From JAYVJH01 sp043777595 (GTDB lineage: Bacteria; Bacteroidota; Bacteroidia; Cytophagales; Spirosomataceae), in contig JAYWHT010000081.1 in NCBI GenBank assembly GCA_043777595.1, positions 1-35,721 on the forward strand: a stretch of DNA of 35,721 bases, in the 5' to 3' direction. A program made the translations under genes and the position numbers. Positions 32,905-35,721 of the stretch are shown here, one piece after another; the stretch's first letter is position 1, and each line of letters begins with the position of its first letter. The notes beneath the pieces were generated by a model that worked only from the letters and a program-made list of their open reading frames with translations, had not been told where the DNA came from and ran no database searches.

Positions 32905-34719
32905 ATGCAATCTATCCGTAATATTGCCATTATTGCGCACGTTGACCACGGCAAAACCACACTGGTCGATAAAATCATTCATGCCTCGAAAATTTTTCGT
33001 GAAAACCAACAATTCGACGACTTAATATTAGACAGCAACGACTTAGAGCGTGAGCGTGGTATTACTATCACTTCCAAAAACGTATCGGTTCGGTACAAAG
33101 ACGTAAAAATCAATGTTATAGACACCCCAGGCCACTCCGATTTTGGTGGCGAAGTAGAGCGTGTCTTGAAAATGGCCGACGGCGTAGTGCTATTGGTAGA
33201 TGCTTTTGAGGGACCAATGCCCCAAACTCGTTTTGTGTTGGGCAAAGCCCTCGACTTGGGTTTGAAAGTAGTCTTGATTGTCAATAAAGTAGATAAACCC
33301 AACTGCCGCCCAGACGAAGTACACGAAGCGGTGTTTGACCTGATGTTTAACCTCGGTGCTACCGAAGAGCAACTCGACTTTGTTACCGTTTTTGGTTCGT
33401 CAAAACAAGGTTGGATGGGGCCAGACTGGAGAACTCCAACAACTGACATTGTTCACCTTTTAGATGTAATCGTGGCAAGTATTCCACCCTCGCCTGTCAA
33501 TGATGGCGAGTCTCAGATGCAAATTACATCGCTCGATTATAGCTCGTTTGTGGGGCGTATTGCCATTGGACGTGTGCATAGAGGTACTTTTAAAGAAGGC
33601 CAGCAAGTGGCCTTAATGAAAGCAGACGGCAGCATAAAGCGATCGAAAATCAAAGACGTGCAGGTTTTTGAAGGATTGGGCAAACAAAAGGTAAGTGAGG
33701 CATCGTCTGGTGAAATTTGCGCTATTACTGGTATCGAAGACTTTGATATTGGCGACACGCTCTCTATCATGGACAACCCGCAGGCACTACCACGTATTTC
33801 GGTCGATGAGCCTACGATGAATATGTTGTTTACGATTAACAATTCACCGTTTTTTGGTAAAGATGGCAAGTTCGTAACCTCTCGCCACCTACGTGACCGA
33901 CTAATGAAAGAAACCGAGAAAAACTTGGCCTTACGGGTAGAGCCAACCGATACCGAAGACAAGTTTTTGGTCTTTGGTCGTGGTATTTTGCACCTATCGG
34001 TACTCATCGAAACCATGCGCCGTGAAGGCTACGAACTGCAAGTAGGCCAGCCACAGGTGATTTTTAAAGAGGACGAAAATGGCCATAAATTAGAGCCAAT
34101 CGAAACGTTGGTAGTAGATGTACCCGAAGAGAGTGCGGGGAAAGTAATAGAGCTCGCTACCCAACGCAAAGGTGAACTACTGATAATGGAACCCAAAGGC
34201 GATTTACAGCACTTAGAGTTTAGTATTCCGTCTCGTGGCTTGATTGGCTTGCGCTCAAACGTACTTACTGCTACACAAGGCGAGGCCGTGATGTCGCACC
34301 GATTTACGGCCTATGAGGCTTTTAAGGGCAATATACCTGGTCGTATCAACGGGTCGATTATATCAAAAGGTACGGGTGTATCGACACCTTACGCCCTCGA
34401 CCGTTTGCAAGACCGTGGTCGTTTTTTTATTAGTGCCTCCGAGGACTTGTATATGGGCATGGTAATTGGCGAACACAACCGCCCCAACGATATAGTAGTA
34501 AACCTGCAAGAAACCAAAAAATTGACCAATATGCGTGCTTCGGGTACCGACGACAACGTGAGGATTGCACCAAAAATCAATTTTTCTTTAGAAGAATCAA
34601 TGGAGTATATCCAGAAAGATGAATATTTAGAGATTACGCCACTTAATATGCGAATGAGGAAAATTTACCTCGACGAAAACGAGCGTAAACGCAACTCAAA
34701 AGACTTTGATTTGGGATAG
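32905..34719 (+). CDS. typA: Translational GTPase TypA/BipA
   Basis: A 604-residue ribosome-associated GTPase linked to ribosome assembly and stress adaptation. The G domain shows G1 AHVDHGKTT (residues 11-19), the switch I segment SNDLERERGITI, G3 DTPGHSDFGGEVERV, and G4 NKVDKP. Domains II (about 205-290), III and V follow, and the C-terminal TypA-specific part has SRGLIGLRSNVLTATQGEAV, FKGNIPGRINGSIIS, and TNMRASGTDDNVRIAP. Length and motif order are those of the family. A strong terminator follows its stop. Confidence 0.97.
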   Translation: MQSIRNIAIIAHVDHGKTTLVDKIIHASKIFRENQQFDDLILDSNDLERERGITITSKNVSVRYKDVKINVIDTPGHSDFGGEVERVLKMADGVVLLVDAFEGPMPQTRFVLGKALDLGLKVVLIVNKVDKPNCRPDEVHEAVFDLMFNLGATEEQLDFVTVFGSSKQGWMGPDWRTPTTDIVHLLDVIVASIPPSPVNDGESQMQITSLDYSSFVGRIAIGRVHRGTFKEGQQVALMKADGSIKRSKIKDVQVFEGLGKQKVSEASSGEICAITGIEDFDIGDTLSIMDNPQALPRISVDEPTMNMLFTINNSPFFGKDGKFVTSRHLRDRLMKETEKNLALRVEPTDTEDKFLVFGRGILHLSVLIETMRREGYELQVGQPQVIFKEDENGHKLEPIETLVVDVPEESAGKVIELATQRKGELLIMEPKGDLQHLEFSIPSRGLIGLRSNVLTATQGEAVMSHRFTAYEAFKGNIPGRINGSIISKGTGVSTPYALDRLQDRGRFFISASEDLYMGMVIGEHNRPNDIVVNLQETKKLTNMRASGTDDNVRIAPKINFSLEESMEYIQKDEYLEITPLNMRMRKIYLDENERKRNSKDFDLG

Positions 34720-34740
34720 ACCAAGCAAGTTAAAAAAGTA

Positions 34741-34797
34741 AAATCCACGGTTTTGTCGGTCAAGATATTTTATCAAGACAGATAAGACCGTGGATTT
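34741..34797 (+). terminator. Terminator of typA
   Basis: AAATCCACGGT (34741-34751) pairs with ACCGTGGATTT (34787-34797), followed by further T residues. The loop is long (35 bases) and contains a smaller inner stem. Confidence 0.85.
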
Positions 34798-34800
34798 TTT

Positions 34801-35078
34801 GTGTAATCCTGATATTTGGCTTACGGTTATAATGCCATTCGATAACTTAAATATAAATTTAGACTGAAATATTTGGAGGTATTGACAAAAAATACTTTAT
34901 TTGTGGGACAATAGTAGAAAGAACAAATGAAAAAGTACGACAGATATAATACAGCATAAAATTGGTATAGTACCAAACAATTCAAAAAAGTACGACAAAA
35001 CTTTCGCCTATTAACATGTTGCCTGCTATACAATTTTGCCGCAAGGTGGTTTTCAATATTTACATTACCTAACGGTGG
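34801..35078. other. AT-rich intergenic stretch with no recognised gene
   Basis: About 280 bases lie between the typA terminator and the satellite-like array. A 68-codon frame on the minus strand (34827-35033) is rich in Tyr, Phe and Cys and looks like a chance product of AT-rich DNA. The phrase AAAAAGTACGACA occurs twice (near 34929 and 34985). Nothing else is apparent. Confidence 0.6.
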
Positions 35079-35721
35079 GAAATTATTGCTTTGGCTTAGA
35101 CTTATCGAAACGGCTTGAATCTATTGCCAAGGCTAGGACTTATTGAAACGATTTGAATTTTTTGCCACGGCTTAGACTTATCGAAACGACTTATATTTAT
35201 TGCCACAGCTTAAACATATCATAACGGCTAGAATTTATTGACACGGCTTAGACTTATAGAAACGACTATAATTTTTTGCAACATATTTAACTTATCGAAA
35301 CGGCTAGAATTTATTGACACGGTTTGAATTATCGAAACGACTGAGACTTATCGAAACGGCTAGAATTTACTGCCACGGCTTAGACTTATAGAAACGGCTA
35401 TAATTTTTTTCAACATCTTTGACTTATCGAGCGGCTAGAATTTATTGACTCGGTTTGAATTATCGAAACGACTGAGACTTATAAGAACTGATAGAAATTA
35501 TTCGCAGAACTAAAACTTATAGACACGGTCAGAATTTATTGCTATAGCTTGGACGTATCGAAACGCCTAGAATTTGTTGCCACATCTTACACTTATCGAA
35601 AAAGCTAGAATTTGAAACGGTTTGAATTATCAAAACGACTTAGACTTATCGAAACAGTTAGAATTTATTAACACGGTTTGAAATATCGAAACAGTTTAAA
35701 ATATATCGAAACGGCTAGAAT
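35079..35721. repeat. Degenerate 19/38-bp tandem array reaching the window edge
   Basis: The array is built of 38-bp units made of two related 19-bp halves, GGCTTAGACTTATCGAAAC and GGCTAGAATTTATTGCCAC (12 of 19 identical). Regular 38-bp units start at 35093, 35131, 35169, 35207, 35245 and 35283; then a 56-bp composite (35321-35376) appears and recurs later, showing partial-unit gain. Units carry stops in all frames and the period is not a multiple of three, so it is non-coding. It continues past the right edge. Confidence 0.92.

Noticed and set aside
34827..35033. 68-codon minus-strand frame after typA
   Set aside because: Its composition is that of AT-rich random DNA, and no motif, start context or neighbour supports it.
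35079..35721. CRISPR array
   Set aside because: There are no constant repeats separated by unique spacers; all positions belong to related 19/38-bp units, and no cas genes are present.

Overview
The window looks like a chromosomal segment of a Bacteroidota bacterium, most likely order Cytophagales (a Spirosomaceae-like relative of Runella, Emticicia or Flectobacillus; the genus is a guess). The reasons are an AT-rich background, start codons without Shine-Dalgarno sequences, TAnnTTTG-type promoter elements, barrel proteins of the DUF6089 kind, a TSP3-OmpA protein, and several Bacteroidota-typical stress genes. I see no insertion sequence, prophage or CRISPR array.

Layout. 1-3974 (minus strand): a GH130 phosphorylase cut by the window edge, a small conserved-looking protein, a YcbB-type L,D-transpeptidase and a D-lactate dehydrogenase. 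4150-13600 (plus strand) is a stress-response island: an AraC-type regulator with an HMA-like N-terminus, a hybrid histidine kinase with an HPt domain, a lone receiver protein, Dps, a double UspA, a 39-residue membrane protein, YtxH, a holin-X-like membrane protein with a translationally coupled partner, a small low-affinity iron permease homologue, CsbD, a coiled-coil lipoprotein and an outer-membrane barrel. 13600-14240 holds terminators, GC-rich short repeats, tRNA-Thr(TGT) and five tandem 65-bp units derived from the 5' half of that tRNA. 14239-34719 is mostly housekeeping and metabolic: a DUF349 protein, pdxH, glnS, msrB, a class V aminotransferase, a YyaL-type protein, a lytic transglycosylase, a Gfo/Idh/MocA-fold protein with a GH30 hydrolase, two paralogous barrel proteins (one fused to TSP3 repeats and OmpA), a Baeyer-Villiger-type monooxygenase, a saccharopine-dehydrogenase-like reductase, a rhodanese and typA. 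From about 35079 to the right edge runs a degenerate 19/38-bp satellite-like array.

The main result is that four transcription units of the stress island (the AraC regulator, dps, ytxH and csbD) share one promoter architecture: a 17-bp box TGTGTGAATWWTATAAA, exactly 17 bp, TAAC (TAAT once), then 24-25 bp, then TTTG of a Bacteroidota -7 element. There is no clear -33 element. This points to a regulon whose activator may be the AraC protein itself, since its own gene carries the box, with the kinase and receiver genes lying inside the regulon. The island also shows reciprocal decay of a duplicated block (small membrane gene plus iron permease). The second unusual item is the tRNA-derived tandem array just upstream of tRNA-Thr.
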